Part shown: one piece after another, positions 22,869-31,965 of the stretch
Layout of the letters: every line of letters starts with the position of its first letter
Position numbering within the stretch: the stretch's first letter is position 1
From: JALZKA01 sp963701205
GTDB lineage: Bacteria > Actinomycetota > Thermoleophilia > Solirubrobacterales > 70-9
Length of the DNA: 64,000 nt
Assembly (NCBI GenBank): GCA_963701205.1
Contig: OY969575.1
Coordinates: forward strand, 930,001-994,000
Direction: 5' to 3'
Position numbers and translations under genes: made by a program
Notes under the pieces: generated by a model
Seen by the model: only the letters and a program-made list of their open reading frames with translations
What the model was told of the DNA's origin: nothing
Database searches by the model: none

Positions 22869-25853
22869 GTGAGCAGCGCCACCAGACGCGGGCGGATCGC
22901 GATCGCGGCGGCGCTGGTCCTGCTGGCGGGTGCTGCGGGCGCGCGGGCCGCATTCCCCGACGATCCTCCGAACGATCCCCTCTACGACGCCAGTCCGCTG
23001 CCCAACTACGCCAACGAGCAGTGGAATCTTGCCAGCCCGGCCGCGGGCTTCGACCGCGGGATCTCGATCGATCGTGCCTGGGCCCTGACCACCGGCAAAG
23101 GAGCGACGGTCGCCGACATTGACGTCGGCGTTGACTTCCGCCAGCCCGACCTGAGCGGCCGCTGGTCCCGAAACCCGGGCGAGAACGGCATTGCGCCGGG
23201 GGGGGCTGCGCGGGCGGGCAACGGCATCGACGACGACCGCAACGGCTTTGTCGACGACTGGCGCGGCTGGGATTTCTACGACGGCGACAACAACGCTACC
23301 TCCGACACAGCGAACGGCCACGGGACCAATGTCGCCGGGGTGCTCGGCGCGGCCACAGACAACGGCATCTCAGTCGCCGGGATCGCGCCGGACGCCCGCA
23401 TCCTTGCCGTTCGTACCTCGGACAACATCCTGCACCGCGGCTCGCGGCTGGCCGAGGCGATGGTGTACGCGGTCGATCAGGGCGCCGACGCGCTCAGCAT
23501 GAGCCTAGGCGCGGACTCCTTCCCGAAGGCGCTGCGGCGCGCCGCCGACTATGCGTACCGCAAGGGCGCCGTAGTTGCCGTCGCCTCCGGCAACGAGTTC
23601 CACTTCCACCACCACTACCCGCAGTCGCAGGACCACGTGCTCGCCGTGGGCGGCATCAACCCGGACACCGCCGACCTGCGCGCCACGGACCCCAACCTGG
23701 CCCCGATTGCAGCCGACTTCACTGTGCACGCCTCCTACTCCGATTACGGCCCCCACCTGGACGTAGTCGCTCCGACCCAGATCCCCACCGTCAATTTCGG
23801 CGGCGGAAATCAGCTCAAGTGGTCCGGGACCTCGGCGGCAACCCCTCACGTTGCTGCCGTCGCGACGCTGATGGCCGCCCGTGCCAAGCGGATCGGTCTC
23901 GTTCTACGCCCCGGCGAGGCGCTCGAGGTTATCCGCATGAGCGCCGACGATCTCGACGACCCCGCCAACGGCTACGCCCCCGGCTGGGATCTGCTCTCGG
24001 GTTGGGGTCGCGTCAACGCCTACGAGGCGGTGCGCATGGTTCGCCGCGACCACCTACCGCCTGTGCCCGACATCCGCAGCCCGGGTTGGTACCGGCCCTA
24101 CGCGGGCGCTGCCGCGCGGGCGATCTCGATCAGGGCGAAACTCTCCAGTCGCTCGGCCACCCAATGGACGATCGAGATCGGTGAAGGCGAGCAGCCGGAG
24201 TCATGGCAGGAGGTCTCCTCGGGCGGCGCCAGCCAGCGCAACAAGAAGGTCAGTGCAACCCTGCGCCGACTCGCCGACGGTGGCTACACGCTGCGAATGT
24301 CTGCCACCGACGCCAACGGCAACGTCGGCGAGGACCGTGCCTACTTCGAGGTCCTGCCACAGGCCCAGCGAGTGCATCGAGGCTATCCGCGACTGCTCGG
24401 CACGTCCGGCGAGGCCTCGCCGCAGCTCGCCCAGCTCGACCGCCACCGAGGCAAGGAGATAGTCTTGGCCACCGCCGACGGGGCGTTGCGCGTCTACTCG
24501 GGTCGCAGCGGACGCCAGCTCCGTGGCTGGCCGCAGTGGATGAAGCGCGCCCCCGGCTCGGGCCCGGCCGCACGCCGGATCGGCACGATCCGCAACGGCT
24601 ATGCCGGAACGCCCGCGATCGGCGATATCGTCGGCGGCCCGAGGCCTGAGGTGGTCGCCGCCGGACTCGACGGTCGCCTCTACGCCTACAGCCGCCGCGG
24701 GCGCCTTCTGGACGGCTTCCCGTTCCGGATCAACCTCCGCGGCACCGCCTCCGACGGGAGACTTGAGTCCGCGATCTTCGCCAGCCCGGCCCTTGTCGAT
24801 CTACGTGGTAACGCGAAACTAGAGGCCGTCTTCGGCGCCACCGATCAGCGGATCTACGCCGTCAACGGACATGGGCGCGAGGTTCGCGGCTGGCCGGTGC
24901 TTGCCCGCGATTCGGCGAGCGGCGGGGACGTCACCAAGATCCTCTCCTCGCCCGCAATCGGTGACCTCGACGGCGACGGTTCGCCTGACGTGGTCGAGGC
25001 GACCGCCGAGGCCTACGGCGCGACGCCCTCGACAAGCGGGCGGGTCTACGCTTTCGACGCCCACGGCAAGCTCCTGCCCGGCTGGCCCATCGCGCCGCCG
25101 GCGTTGGCCGCCAACTCGATCCCGCTTGTTGGCGAGGGTGTGCCCGTCTCGCCCTCGCTCGCCGACATCGACGGTGACGGTGACGACGAGGTCGCCGTCG
25201 CCGCTTTCACCGGCCAGCCAGAACTCTACGACGGTGACGGCACCCGGCTCAGCGGTGCCGGCGGCCAGAGCCGCTTCCAGACCACCGGCAGGGGTGTGTT
25301 GTCACCTGCAGATGCTCCGGGCGTGCTGGCTCTTGGCGCCAACGGCGCCTTCGGACGCACCGAGCGCGGCGGTCCGCTGCGGTTTTTCGGTGGCATCGTC
25401 GACAACCGCCTCGTCCAGGCCCAGCTCCAGCCTGCAACCCCGATCGCCTTCGAGCACCTGCTCGGCGGCTGGGACGCAACTTCCGGTGCCTGGCTCGACG
25501 CCTTCCCCATCCCCACCGAAGGCTGGGAGATCCTCACCTCACCGGCGATCGCCAACGTCGACCGCCACCAAGGGGAGGAAGTCCTCAACGGCACCAGCGG
25601 CAACATGCTCCACGCCTTCAAGCCCGACGGCAGCGAGCCGACGGGCTGGCCGAAACAGAGCGGCGGCTGGCTGCTCGCCTCACCGGCGGTCGGCGATGTC
25701 GACGGGGATCGCCGTAACGAGGTCGTGGCCGTCACCCGTGACGGCTACCTGTTGGTCTGGAACACGCCGTCAAAGGCATCTGCGAGCCAGTGGCCAAGCT
25801 TCCGCCACGACGTCCGAAACACGGGCCGCTACGGGCCGCCGCTGGGGCCCTGA
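22869..25853 (+). CDS. Secreted subtilisin-like serine protease with FG-GAP-like repeats
   Basis: A signal peptide (AIAAALVLLAGAAGARAA) is followed by an S8 protease domain with Asp85 (VADIDVGVD), His151 (NGHGTNVAGV), oxyanion Asn242 (ASGNEF) and Ser322 (SGTSAATPHVAA). From about residue 500 the protein has repeated units with DxDGDG calcium-type loops (SPAIGDLDGDGSPDVVEAT, SPSLADIDGDGDDEVAVAA, SPAVGDVDGDRRNEVVAVT) and regularly placed GWP/GFP tripeptides, indicating a beta-propeller. The start is GTG 22869. At 994 residues it is a large extracellular protease, probably surface-binding through the propeller. It is divergent from the secreted hydrolase. Confidence 0.92.
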   Translation: MSSATRRGRIAIAAALVLLAGAAGARAAFPDDPPNDPLYDASPLPNYANEQWNLASPAAGFDRGISIDRAWALTTGKGATVADIDVGVDFRQPDLSGRWSRNPGENGIAPGGAARAGNGIDDDRNGFVDDWRGWDFYDGDNNATSDTANGHGTNVAGVLGAATDNGISVAGIAPDARILAVRTSDNILHRGSRLAEAMVYAVDQGADALSMSLGADSFPKALRRAADYAYRKGAVVAVASGNEFHFHHHYPQSQDHVLAVGGINPDTADLRATDPNLAPIAADFTVHASYSDYGPHLDVVAPTQIPTVNFGGGNQLKWSGTSAATPHVAAVATLMAARAKRIGLVLRPGEALEVIRMSADDLDDPANGYAPGWDLLSGWGRVNAYEAVRMVRRDHLPPVPDIRSPGWYRPYAGAAARAISIRAKLSSRSATQWTIEIGEGEQPESWQEVSSGGASQRNKKVSATLRRLADGGYTLRMSATDANGNVGEDRAYFEVLPQAQRVHRGYPRLLGTSGEASPQLAQLDRHRGKEIVLATADGALRVYSGRSGRQLRGWPQWMKRAPGSGPAARRIGTIRNGYAGTPAIGDIVGGPRPEVVAAGLDGRLYAYSRRGRLLDGFPFRINLRGTASDGRLESAIFASPALVDLRGNAKLEAVFGATDQRIYAVNGHGREVRGWPVLARDSASGGDVTKILSSPAIGDLDGDGSPDVVEATAEAYGATPSTSGRVYAFDAHGKLLPGWPIAPPALAANSIPLVGEGVPVSPSLADIDGDGDDEVAVAAFTGQPELYDGDGTRLSGAGGQSRFQTTGRGVLSPADAPGVLALGANGAFGRTERGGPLRFFGGIVDNRLVQAQLQPATPIAFEHLLGGWDATSGAWLDAFPIPTEGWEILTSPAIANVDRHQGEEVLNGTSGNMLHAFKPDGSEPTGWPKQSGGWLLASPAVGDVDGDRRNEVVAVTRDGYLLVWNTPSKASASQWPSFRHDVRNTGRYGPPLGP

Positions 25854-25951
25854 CCGCGCCCCGGCCTGTCAAATCCACGGCCTCAACCTAGATCCATCGA
25901 ACCAGAACAGCCTGGACCGACGCCGCGGCGACATCAACAATGCCCCGGCAA

Positions 25952-26024
25952 TGGAGCCAGCCGGAATCGAACCGGCGACCTCCTGCTTGCAAAGCAGGCG
26001 CTCTGCCAACTGAGCTATGGCCCC
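25952..26024 (-). tRNA. tRNA-Ala (anticodon TGC)
   Basis: The minus strand folds as a cloverleaf with acceptor GGGGCCA/TGGCTCC, including the G3-U70 wobble that marks alanine tRNAs. The anticodon stem CCTGC/GCAGG surrounds the loop TTTGCAA (anticodon TGC), and the T-arm is GCCGG-TTCGATT-CCGGC. The discriminator is A and CCA is not encoded. Its 3' half differs from the repeated tRNA fragments at 32.9-41.6 kb. Confidence 0.96.
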
Positions 26025-26033
26025 AACACTCCG

Positions 26034-26062
26034 ATTGTAGGTAGGCTGCCCGCGCGTGTCCG
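26034..26062 (-). promoter_or_regulatory. Probable promoter of tRNA-Ala(TGC)
   Basis: On the minus strand TACAAT (26034-26039) is preceded, after 17 bases, by CGGACA (26057-26062). The -10 box lies about 10 bases before the tRNA. The site overlaps the first bases of the divergent gene at 26056. Confidence 0.5.
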
Positions 26063-27123
26063 GCCTGCTCATCAAGCGCGATGACCTCCGCCAGACACGG
26101 ATCTCTGATGAGGAGGCTCCCGAGGTGGGCGAGGGACAGGCATTGCTCGCGGTCCGCGACTTCGGGATGACCGCAAACAACGTGACCTACGCCGTCATGG
26201 GCGAGATGATGTCCTACTGGGACTTCTTTCCCGTCGCTGACGGCGACTGGGGACGCCTGCCGACGTGGGGATTCGCGGAGGTCGTCGCCAGCGACGCCCC
26301 TGATGTCTCGCCCGGAACGCGCGTCTACGGATACCTGCCCTCCACCTCGCATTTGCTCGTCACTCCCGGCAGCGCCGACGAGCGCGGATTCACCGACGCG
26401 TCTGAGCACCGTCGCAAGTTGCCCTCTGCCTATCACCGCTACCTCGCCACGGGCCAGGACCCCTTCTACCGCGAAGGCACCGAGGGCCTGCAGATGCTCC
26501 TGCGCCCGCTGTTTTTCACCTCCTTTCTGATCGATGACCAATTGGCGGACGAAGCACTCGTCGCCGAAGGTCCCGTCGTGATGTCGAGCGCATCCTCCAA
26601 GACCGCTCTGGCCGCGGCGTTCATGCTCGCCCAGCGCGACGGCGTCGAGCTGATCGGCCTCACATCAGTTCGCAACGTCGAGTTCGTGGACGGCCTCGGG
26701 ATCTACGCCAAGACGGTGTCCTACGAGGAGATCACCTCACTTGACGCTGGCCCGGCGACCTACGTCGATTTCGCCGGTGACGCGAAGGTCCGTCAGACGG
26801 TGCACTCGCACTACGGCGATGACCTGCGCCACAGCATGGCAGTTGGCGTTACCCACTGGGAGGAGTTCGGTGGTGGCGGCGACCTGGCCGGGCCGTCGCC
26901 GACGTTCTTTTTTGCGCCGACCCGGGTCACCAAGCGCGTCGAGGATTGGGGGGCTCCGGGGCTCGAGCAGCGCGTCGCCGACGCCTGGCACCCGTTCTGC
27001 GAGTGGGCGTCTTCGTGGCTCGGTGTCGATCACGCGGCGGGGATTGAGGCAGCTCGCGACGCCTACCTCGACGTGCTCGACGGCCGGGTCGCGCCTGAGC
27101 GGGCAATGGTTCTTTCGCTCTGA
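26056..27123 (+). CDS. DUF2855 family protein (alcohol-dehydrogenase-like fold)
   Basis: A 355-residue protein with the typical DUF2855 pattern. It has an MDR-like N-terminus (GQALLAVRDFGMTANNVTYA), the invariant-looking DFFPVADGDWGRLPTWGFAEV, RVYGYLPSTSHLLV, and a nucleotide-fold centre (VVMSSASSKTALAAAFMLA). The last is a variant of the usual GAGGVG dinucleotide loop, so NADP binding is uncertain. GVTHWEEF and FFFAPTR are also typical. The activity of the family is not established. It starts at GTG 26056 and stands alone. Confidence 0.86.
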   Translation: MSGLLIKRDDLRQTRISDEEAPEVGEGQALLAVRDFGMTANNVTYAVMGEMMSYWDFFPVADGDWGRLPTWGFAEVVASDAPDVSPGTRVYGYLPSTSHLLVTPGSADERGFTDASEHRRKLPSAYHRYLATGQDPFYREGTEGLQMLLRPLFFTSFLIDDQLADEALVAEGPVVMSSASSKTALAAAFMLAQRDGVELIGLTSVRNVEFVDGLGIYAKTVSYEEITSLDAGPATYVDFAGDAKVRQTVHSHYGDDLRHSMAVGVTHWEEFGGGGDLAGPSPTFFFAPTRVTKRVEDWGAPGLEQRVADAWHPFCEWASSWLGVDHAAGIEAARDAYLDVLDGRVAPERAMVLSL

Positions 27124-27194
27124 CGGGCTGACCTGCAGGCAAGAGCCCGCAGTTGTGAAAGGATCGGGCGGCACGGACACCTCAAGGAGGGCGC

Positions 27195-28550
27195 ATGGCT
27201 GAAACGCGGACCGCGACCGAAGAAGACACCGACCACGCGGCAGTCGCCGGCGATCAGGCTGCCCCCGGAACCGACAAGCCGGCGCCGCGCGCCGAGGTCT
27301 CCAACCTGGACATCGTGCGCCACTACTTCGACAAGGCGTGCGATCACATGGGCCTTGCCGACGACGTCCGCACCGTTTTCTGGACCCCGTACCGCGAGGT
27401 CACCGTGCAGATCCCCGTCAAGCTCTCCGACGGCAAGGTCCACACCTTCTCCGGCTACCGAATCCAGCACAACGGCGCCCGCGGGCCGTACAAAGGCGGC
27501 GTTCGCTTCCACCCGGAGGTTGACGTCGACGAGGTGCGTGCGCTGGCGTCGCTGATGACCTGGAAGACGGCCGTGGCGGGGGTTCCGTTCGGCGGCGCCA
27601 AGGGCGGCGTCAACTGTCCCGCCAGCGATCTGACCCAGGACGAACTGCAGAAGATCACCCGATCCTTCATGAGCAAGATCGAGAAGGTGCTGGGTCCCAC
27701 CAGGGACATTCCCGCGCCCGACGTCAACACCAACGCCCAGGTGATGGCGTGGATGATGGACGAGTACGGAAAGCTTCACGGGCACACCCCGGCGATCGTC
27801 ACCGGCAAGCCACTGTCGCTGGAGGGTTCGCAGGGACGCGAAGCTGCAACCGGGCGTGGCTGCATTTACATGTTCCGCGAAGCGGCTCCAAACCTGGGCC
27901 TGAGTCCCGCCGACACAAAGTTCGTGATCCAGGGGTTTGGCAACGTGGGGTCTTGGGCCGGGCGGATCATGCAGCAGCTTGGCTCAAAGATGATCGCCGT
28001 CTCCGATGTTCACGGCGCGATTCGCTCCGACGACGGCATCGACGCCGACGCGCTTCACAAGCACCTCTCCGAGGGAAATCCAATCGGCGAGTTTCCCGGC
28101 GTTGAGTCGATTGACCCGGACGATCTGGTGGCGGTGCCGTGCGACGTGTTCATCCCTGCTGCGCTAGGCGGGATGATCCACGAGGGCAACGCCGACCGGA
28201 TGCAGTGCAAGGTGCTGATTGAGGGGGCGAACAGCCCGACCACGCCGGCCGCGGATGAGATCCTCAAAGCCAACGGGACGTACATCATCCCGGACCTGAT
28301 GGCCAACGCCGGCGGCGTCGTTGTCTCGTACTTCGAGTGGGTGCAGAACCTGCAGCACTTCCAGTGGGACGAGCGGGAGGTCAACGACAAGCTCGGCAAC
28401 ATCATGCGCCGAGCCTTCCGCGAGGTCTCGCAGCGAGCCAAGGAGGAGAGCATCGACCTGCGCGAGGCGGCCTACCTGGTGGGCATCGAACGCGTCGTTG
28501 AGGCGGCGCGGACCCGCGGCTACATCGATCGCCCCGAAGACGCGACCTAA
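27195..28550 (+). CDS. gdhA: Glutamate dehydrogenase (small hexameric type)
   Basis: It interconverts glutamate and 2-oxoglutarate plus ammonia in the cytosol. After a 35-residue acidic extension come GYRIQHNGARGPYKGGVRFHP, the catalytic FGGAKGGVNCP, DIPAPDVNTNAQVMAWMMDEY, GSQGREAATGRG, the Rossmann motif IQGFGNVGSWAG and LMANAGGVVVSYFEWVQN. The 451 residues include the extension. It has a strong ribosome site (AAGGAGG) before ATG 27195. Unlike the 350-residue dehydrogenase at 13.7 kb, its length and motifs fit glutamate as substrate. Confidence 0.94.
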   Translation: MAETRTATEEDTDHAAVAGDQAAPGTDKPAPRAEVSNLDIVRHYFDKACDHMGLADDVRTVFWTPYREVTVQIPVKLSDGKVHTFSGYRIQHNGARGPYKGGVRFHPEVDVDEVRALASLMTWKTAVAGVPFGGAKGGVNCPASDLTQDELQKITRSFMSKIEKVLGPTRDIPAPDVNTNAQVMAWMMDEYGKLHGHTPAIVTGKPLSLEGSQGREAATGRGCIYMFREAAPNLGLSPADTKFVIQGFGNVGSWAGRIMQQLGSKMIAVSDVHGAIRSDDGIDADALHKHLSEGNPIGEFPGVESIDPDDLVAVPCDVFIPAALGGMIHEGNADRMQCKVLIEGANSPTTPAADEILKANGTYIIPDLMANAGGVVVSYFEWVQNLQHFQWDEREVNDKLGNIMRRAFREVSQRAKEESIDLREAAYLVGIERVVEAARTRGYIDRPEDAT

Positions 28551-28565
28551 CGCAAGTCCGCGAAG

Positions 28566-29351
28566 CTAGAAGTCGAAGTCCTTCGGCTTACCCTGCTCGA
28601 ACCAAAGCTCGTCGTCGTCGGGGTTGTCGCGCAGGAACTCGGGGGTTTCCTCGAGCACGTCCTCGTCGATCTCCGGTGCCTCGGCGAGGTCCGTCTCTGA
28701 ATCGGGCTCTGGTTCATCCTCAAGCCTGAGGTCGTCGGGGTCTTCCGGTTCGGCCTCTTCCGCCTCGAGCTCGCCGGACTCGTCGGCGTCGGCTGATTCA
28801 GGTTCGAGGGCGCCCACCTCATCGAGCTCTTCCTCAAGGTCAAGGTCAAGGTCGTCGAGCTCGAGCGGCGCCTCCGACGCCGGCGTCTGCTGTTCGAAGA
28901 AGGTCGTTGGCTGCTGAGCGATCGCCTCCCGTTCCGCGGTGCTGAACGTTGCCTCATCCGACTCAGGTTCGGTTGGCTCCTGCTCCTGCTCCTCCTCCTC
29001 GAGTTCGGGCAGGGGCTCTGGCTCCGGCTCCGCTTCAAGCTCCGGTTCCGGATCCTGCTCCGGCTGAAAGTCCTCCGGCTCTGGGGGCGCGTCGCCCGCG
29101 GGCTCCGGCGCGGCCAACGACTCCACCCCTGAGTCGGCTTCGACGGCTGACGTGCCATCTTCGGTTGCTTCCTGCGCGTCCGCAGCGGGTTCGTCGTCGC
29201 CCTCAGCGGGCTTTTCCCCGAACTCAGGATCGCCGGGACGGGCGGGCGGACCGAATGCCTCGTCCTCGAGTTGTTTCAGCTCGGACTCTTCAGCCCCTTG
29301 ATGGCGCTTGAGCTCGAGGTGCTGGCGGATGGCGTCGTCGAAAATTCCCAT
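28566..29351 (-). CDS. Strongly acidic, low-complexity protein
   Basis: The first 40 residues (MGIFDDAIRQHLELKRHQGA) form a conserved-looking helical head, which fixes the start at ATG 29351. The next 190 residues are dominated by Glu, Asp, Pro and Ala (EPELEAEPEPEPLPELEEEE), with no predicted fold. The last 25 residues regain order (EETPEFLRDNPDDDELWFEQ). I recall similar head-tail proteins in Thermoleophilia, without known function. A charged linker between two short interaction modules seems likely. It lies just downstream of the diguanylate cyclase gene, same strand, 21 bases apart. Confidence 0.78.
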   Translation of the reverse strand: MGIFDDAIRQHLELKRHQGAEESELKQLEDEAFGPPARPGDPEFGEKPAEGDDEPAADAQEATEDGTSAVEADSGVESLAAPEPAGDAPPEPEDFQPEQDPEPELEAEPEPEPLPELEEEEQEQEPTEPESDEATFSTAEREAIAQQPTTFFEQQTPASEAPLELDDLDLDLEEELDEVGALEPESADADESGELEAEEAEPEDPDDLRLEDEPEPDSETDLAEAPEIDEDVLEETPEFLRDNPDDDELWFEQGKPKDFDF

Positions 29352-29372
29352 CGCTTCAAGGCTACGCAAAGA

Positions 29373-31235
29373 CTACTTGGACTTGGCGGCGGTATCCCCT
29401 GCCGCGACCACACGATTCTTGCCTGTTCGCTTCGCCTCGTACAGGGCTTCATCGGCCGCCCGAAACAAATCTCTCACCGCGTCCGCATCGCCGGGCATCG
29501 TGGCCGTGCCGAGGCTGGCGGTGACCCGCATCGCCTTGCCACCCTCCAGCATCGGGATCGACTCAGCCTCAAGTCGCGCCCGAATGCGCTCGGCGACTTC
29601 CAGCGCGCCCGCAACGCCCGTCTCCGGAAGAGCGACCACGAACTCCTCGCCGCCGTAGCGCGCCGCCTGGTCAATCCCGCGCGGCTCCGACGCAAGAACC
29701 CGTCCCACCGCGCGCAGAACTTCGTCGCCCTGCAGGTGCCCGTGGGTGTCGTTTACGGCCTTGAAGTCATCGAGGTCGAGGATGATCAAGGAGAGCGGGT
29801 GCTTGAATCGCTCTGCCCTGGCGGCCTCACGGTCAATCGCCTCCCGGAACGCGCGATTGTTCTGCAAGCCGGTCAGCTCGTCGGTCACTGCCTGCTCGGA
29901 TACCCGCTCGTGGGTTGTGATGTTCTTCATCGACGCTGCCGCCTGGTCAAGGAGGTACAGGAACATCTCGCGCTCGGGCTCGCCGAACGGCCTCCCCGTG
30001 CGCGCCACCGCGATCGCGCTACCGTCGCGAGAGCTGCCGCGGCCCAGCGGTGCCCCGAGCGCGTGGCCGTCTTCGCGCCGCGCAACAACTCGTGCCGCCT
30101 CCCTGCCGGCTCGGCCCGCCGCAGCGTCGGCCGCATCGCGGGCCGACCCCCTCATCTCCTCGGGACGCTCGATGAGCGTGCCGTCGGCCAGCACGATCCG
30201 TACGTACTCCGCCTCACAGGCGCTGAGTGCTGTCTCGGCGATTGTGGCCAAAAGGGACTCGCGGTCAAGTCCCTCCGCGGCCGCCTTGCCAAGTCTGCGA
30301 GCCGACTGCGTCAACTCATCGCGTTGGTGGCGCAGTTCGGAGATCTGTGCCTCCAAACGCTCGCTCATCCGGTTGAACTCGCTCGCGAGGCCCGCCATTT
30401 CGTCAGCGCCAACGACCGGGATGCGCTGCGAAAAATCTCCATCCCCGATCCGGCGTGCGGCGCTCAACATCGCCTCGATCTGTCCCTGCAGAGTCCGAAA
30501 TAGCACCGCGATCAGTCCGAGTGCCAGACCGACGAAGATCAAGATCAGGAGAGCGACGGCCGGGCGCGAGTCAAGGAGGCCGCCGCCCTCCAACTCGCTC
30601 ACCACGACAACCCGGTTCGCGTCATCGCCCAGGGATCCCGCCGCCGCACGCACATCGATCCCGCCGACGGCGGCGTCAATCGAATCCCCTGCGGCAGGAA
30701 GTGGGTCAATCGCCGGCTGGGACGTGGACGCGCGCTGGCCCCCCGCGCCCACCAGGATCACGTCGAGACCCGTCAGCCGGGCAACGTCGCTGACGTACTC
30801 GCTGGGCCCCAAAAGTGACGCTCTGAACTGAAACCTGCCGCCGGTGCCGTTCGTGTTGACGGTGGCGATCGCGACTGCATCCGGCGAAGGGATCGCGCGG
30901 AGCTCGGCCCCGTCAGGGGTGACGATCGTCAGCTGCTCAAGCCCGGCCTGCGCCCCCGCCGCGCCGGTGGCGGTTCGGATCCGCCGACTATCCCCGGAAT
31001 CCAGTGCGCCCAGGACCTCCGAATCAACGAGCAGCCGCTCGGTCACCAGGTCGCCGGCGGCAGCCACCTGATCCTCGTAGGCAGCAATCGCGGCGGCGAG
31101 CCCGACCGAAAGACGCGCGTCCGCCTTTCCGGCCTGCGAGTCGCCGGTGACGTTGACCGCCAGAACCGCGATCGCTGCCATCGGTATCGCGACGAGCAGG
31201 ATGAAGAACAGACCCAAGCGCTTGCGGAAGCTCAC
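29373..31235 (-). CDS. Membrane diguanylate cyclase with HAMP and GAF-like region
   Basis: A 620-residue sensor. TM1 is at residues 8-28, an extracytoplasmic sensor follows to about residue 225, TM2 (VALLILIFVGLALGLIAVLF) comes next, then a HAMP segment (LSAARRIGDGDFSQRIPV). A coiled linker and a GAF-like segment precede a C-terminal GGDEF domain (TDELTGLQNNRAF, LDLDDFKAVNDTHGH, the active-site variant YGGEEFVV). GGEEF is an accepted catalytic form, so c-di-GMP synthesis is expected. The signal is unknown. Confidence 0.92.
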   Translation of the reverse strand: MSFRKRLGLFFILLVAIPMAAIAVLAVNVTGDSQAGKADARLSVGLAAAIAAYEDQVAAAGDLVTERLLVDSEVLGALDSGDSRRIRTATGAAGAQAGLEQLTIVTPDGAELRAIPSPDAVAIATVNTNGTGGRFQFRASLLGPSEYVSDVARLTGLDVILVGAGGQRASTSQPAIDPLPAAGDSIDAAVGGIDVRAAAGSLGDDANRVVVVSELEGGGLLDSRPAVALLILIFVGLALGLIAVLFRTLQGQIEAMLSAARRIGDGDFSQRIPVVGADEMAGLASEFNRMSERLEAQISELRHQRDELTQSARRLGKAAAEGLDRESLLATIAETALSACEAEYVRIVLADGTLIERPEEMRGSARDAADAAAGRAGREAARVVARREDGHALGAPLGRGSSRDGSAIAVARTGRPFGEPEREMFLYLLDQAAASMKNITTHERVSEQAVTDELTGLQNNRAFREAIDREAARAERFKHPLSLIILDLDDFKAVNDTHGHLQGDEVLRAVGRVLASEPRGIDQAARYGGEEFVVALPETGVAGALEVAERIRARLEAESIPMLEGGKAMRVTASLGTATMPGDADAVRDLFRAADEALYEAKRTGKNRVVAAGDTAAKSK

Positions 31236-31308
31236 CGGTGGAGCTTAGGCCGAGTTTGGCCTAGGCGCGGGTTATCCTTGCCGCAATGCCGGGAATCTGG
31301 CAGATCAA

Positions 31309-31381
31309 GGGGCTATAGCTCAGTTGGAAGAGCGCCTGGTTCGCAATCAGGAGGTCGGCGGTTCGAGCCCGCCTAGCTCCA
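31309..31381 (+). tRNA. tRNA-Ala (anticodon CGC), integration target
   Basis: The acceptor GGGGCTA/TAGCTCC includes the alanine G3-U70 wobble. The anticodon stem CCTGG/TCAGG encloses TTCGCAA (anticodon CGC), and the T-arm is GGCGG-TTCGAGC-CCGCC. The discriminator is A and CCA is not encoded. From the anticodon loop onward (31339-31382) its sequence recurs at about 32846-32888, 34378-34422 and 41559-41600, which marks this gene as the attachment site of the island that follows. Confidence 0.96.
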
Positions 31382-31400
31382 TCCTCCGGCAATCGGTATC

Positions 31401-31417
31401 GGCGGGCCGGGCCCGCC
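31401..31417. repeat. GC-rich hairpin after tRNA-Ala(CGC)
   Basis: GGCGGGC (31401-31407) and GCCCGCC (31411-31417) are exact inverted repeats with a three-base loop, 20 bases after the tRNA. It may terminate the tRNA transcript, although no T-run follows. Confidence 0.4.
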
Positions 31418-31499
31418 CGTCGAGGACGAACGTCATGCCGAGCGCGACGATGTAGAAGGGGCCGTCGCCGCCCTCCGCCGGCGCGGATACTCTAAACCC

Positions 31500-31898
31500 G
31501 TGCGACGCTTCGCCACTTTCCTCACGCTCACTACTCTCACGTTCACCGCGGCCGCCTGTGGCGGCGACGAGCCGCCGGCGACGACCGACCCTGGAGCCTC
31601 CGGCGCCACCCAGAGCGACGGTGGGGCCGCACAGGTCGGCGGCGCGGCGCCCGCGCGGCGCCCCATCGAGGTCGAGATCACCGCCGACGGCTTCAACCAG
31701 GATTCGGCGAAGGTGACCCTCGGGCAGGGGATCGACTTCAACAACAACGACTCCAAGCCGCACACGATCACGCCCCCGGACGGCCACGAGCAGGTCGTCG
31801 AGACCGGCGAGACCTTCAAATACAGGTACGAGGGCTGCTGTGCCGCGACCTTCACTGACGAAGAGACCGGCGGCAAGTTCAAAATGACCGTCGAATAG
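31500..31898 (+). CDS. Cupredoxin-like lipoprotein
   Basis: A 132-residue protein with a lipoprotein signal (FATFLTLTTLTFTAAACG, lipobox AAAC) and a Thr/Gly/Ala-rich linker. The C-terminal beta domain (IEVEITADGFNQDSAKVTLG, NNDSKPHTITPP, YRYEGCCAATFTDE) resembles plastocyanin-type cupredoxins. A His (PHTI) and a Cys (GCCAAT) are at plausible copper positions. The canonical C-x2-H-x-M copper loop is not intact, so copper binding is doubtful. The start is GTG 31500. It is the first cargo gene after the tRNA. Confidence 0.8.
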   Translation: MRRFATFLTLTTLTFTAAACGGDEPPATTDPGASGATQSDGGAAQVGGAAPARRPIEVEITADGFNQDSAKVTLGQGIDFNNNDSKPHTITPPDGHEQVVETGETFKYRYEGCCAATFTDEETGGKFKMTVE

Positions 31899-31965
31899 AG
31901 CCGCCGGCGAGCCCCTGACGACACCGCCGGCACCCTCCGTTTAACTTTTTGACAGCGACGAAACG

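Noticed and set aside
28624..29311. Plus-strand frames opposite the acidic protein gene (Ser- and Pro-rich)
   Set aside because: They are mirror products of the GAG/GAA-rich repeats on the minus strand, with no starts or motifs.
31949..31954. TTGACA as a promoter -35 box for the NTF2-like gene
   Set aside because: No acceptable -10 box lies 16-18 bases downstream, and the position is 300 bases from the gene.
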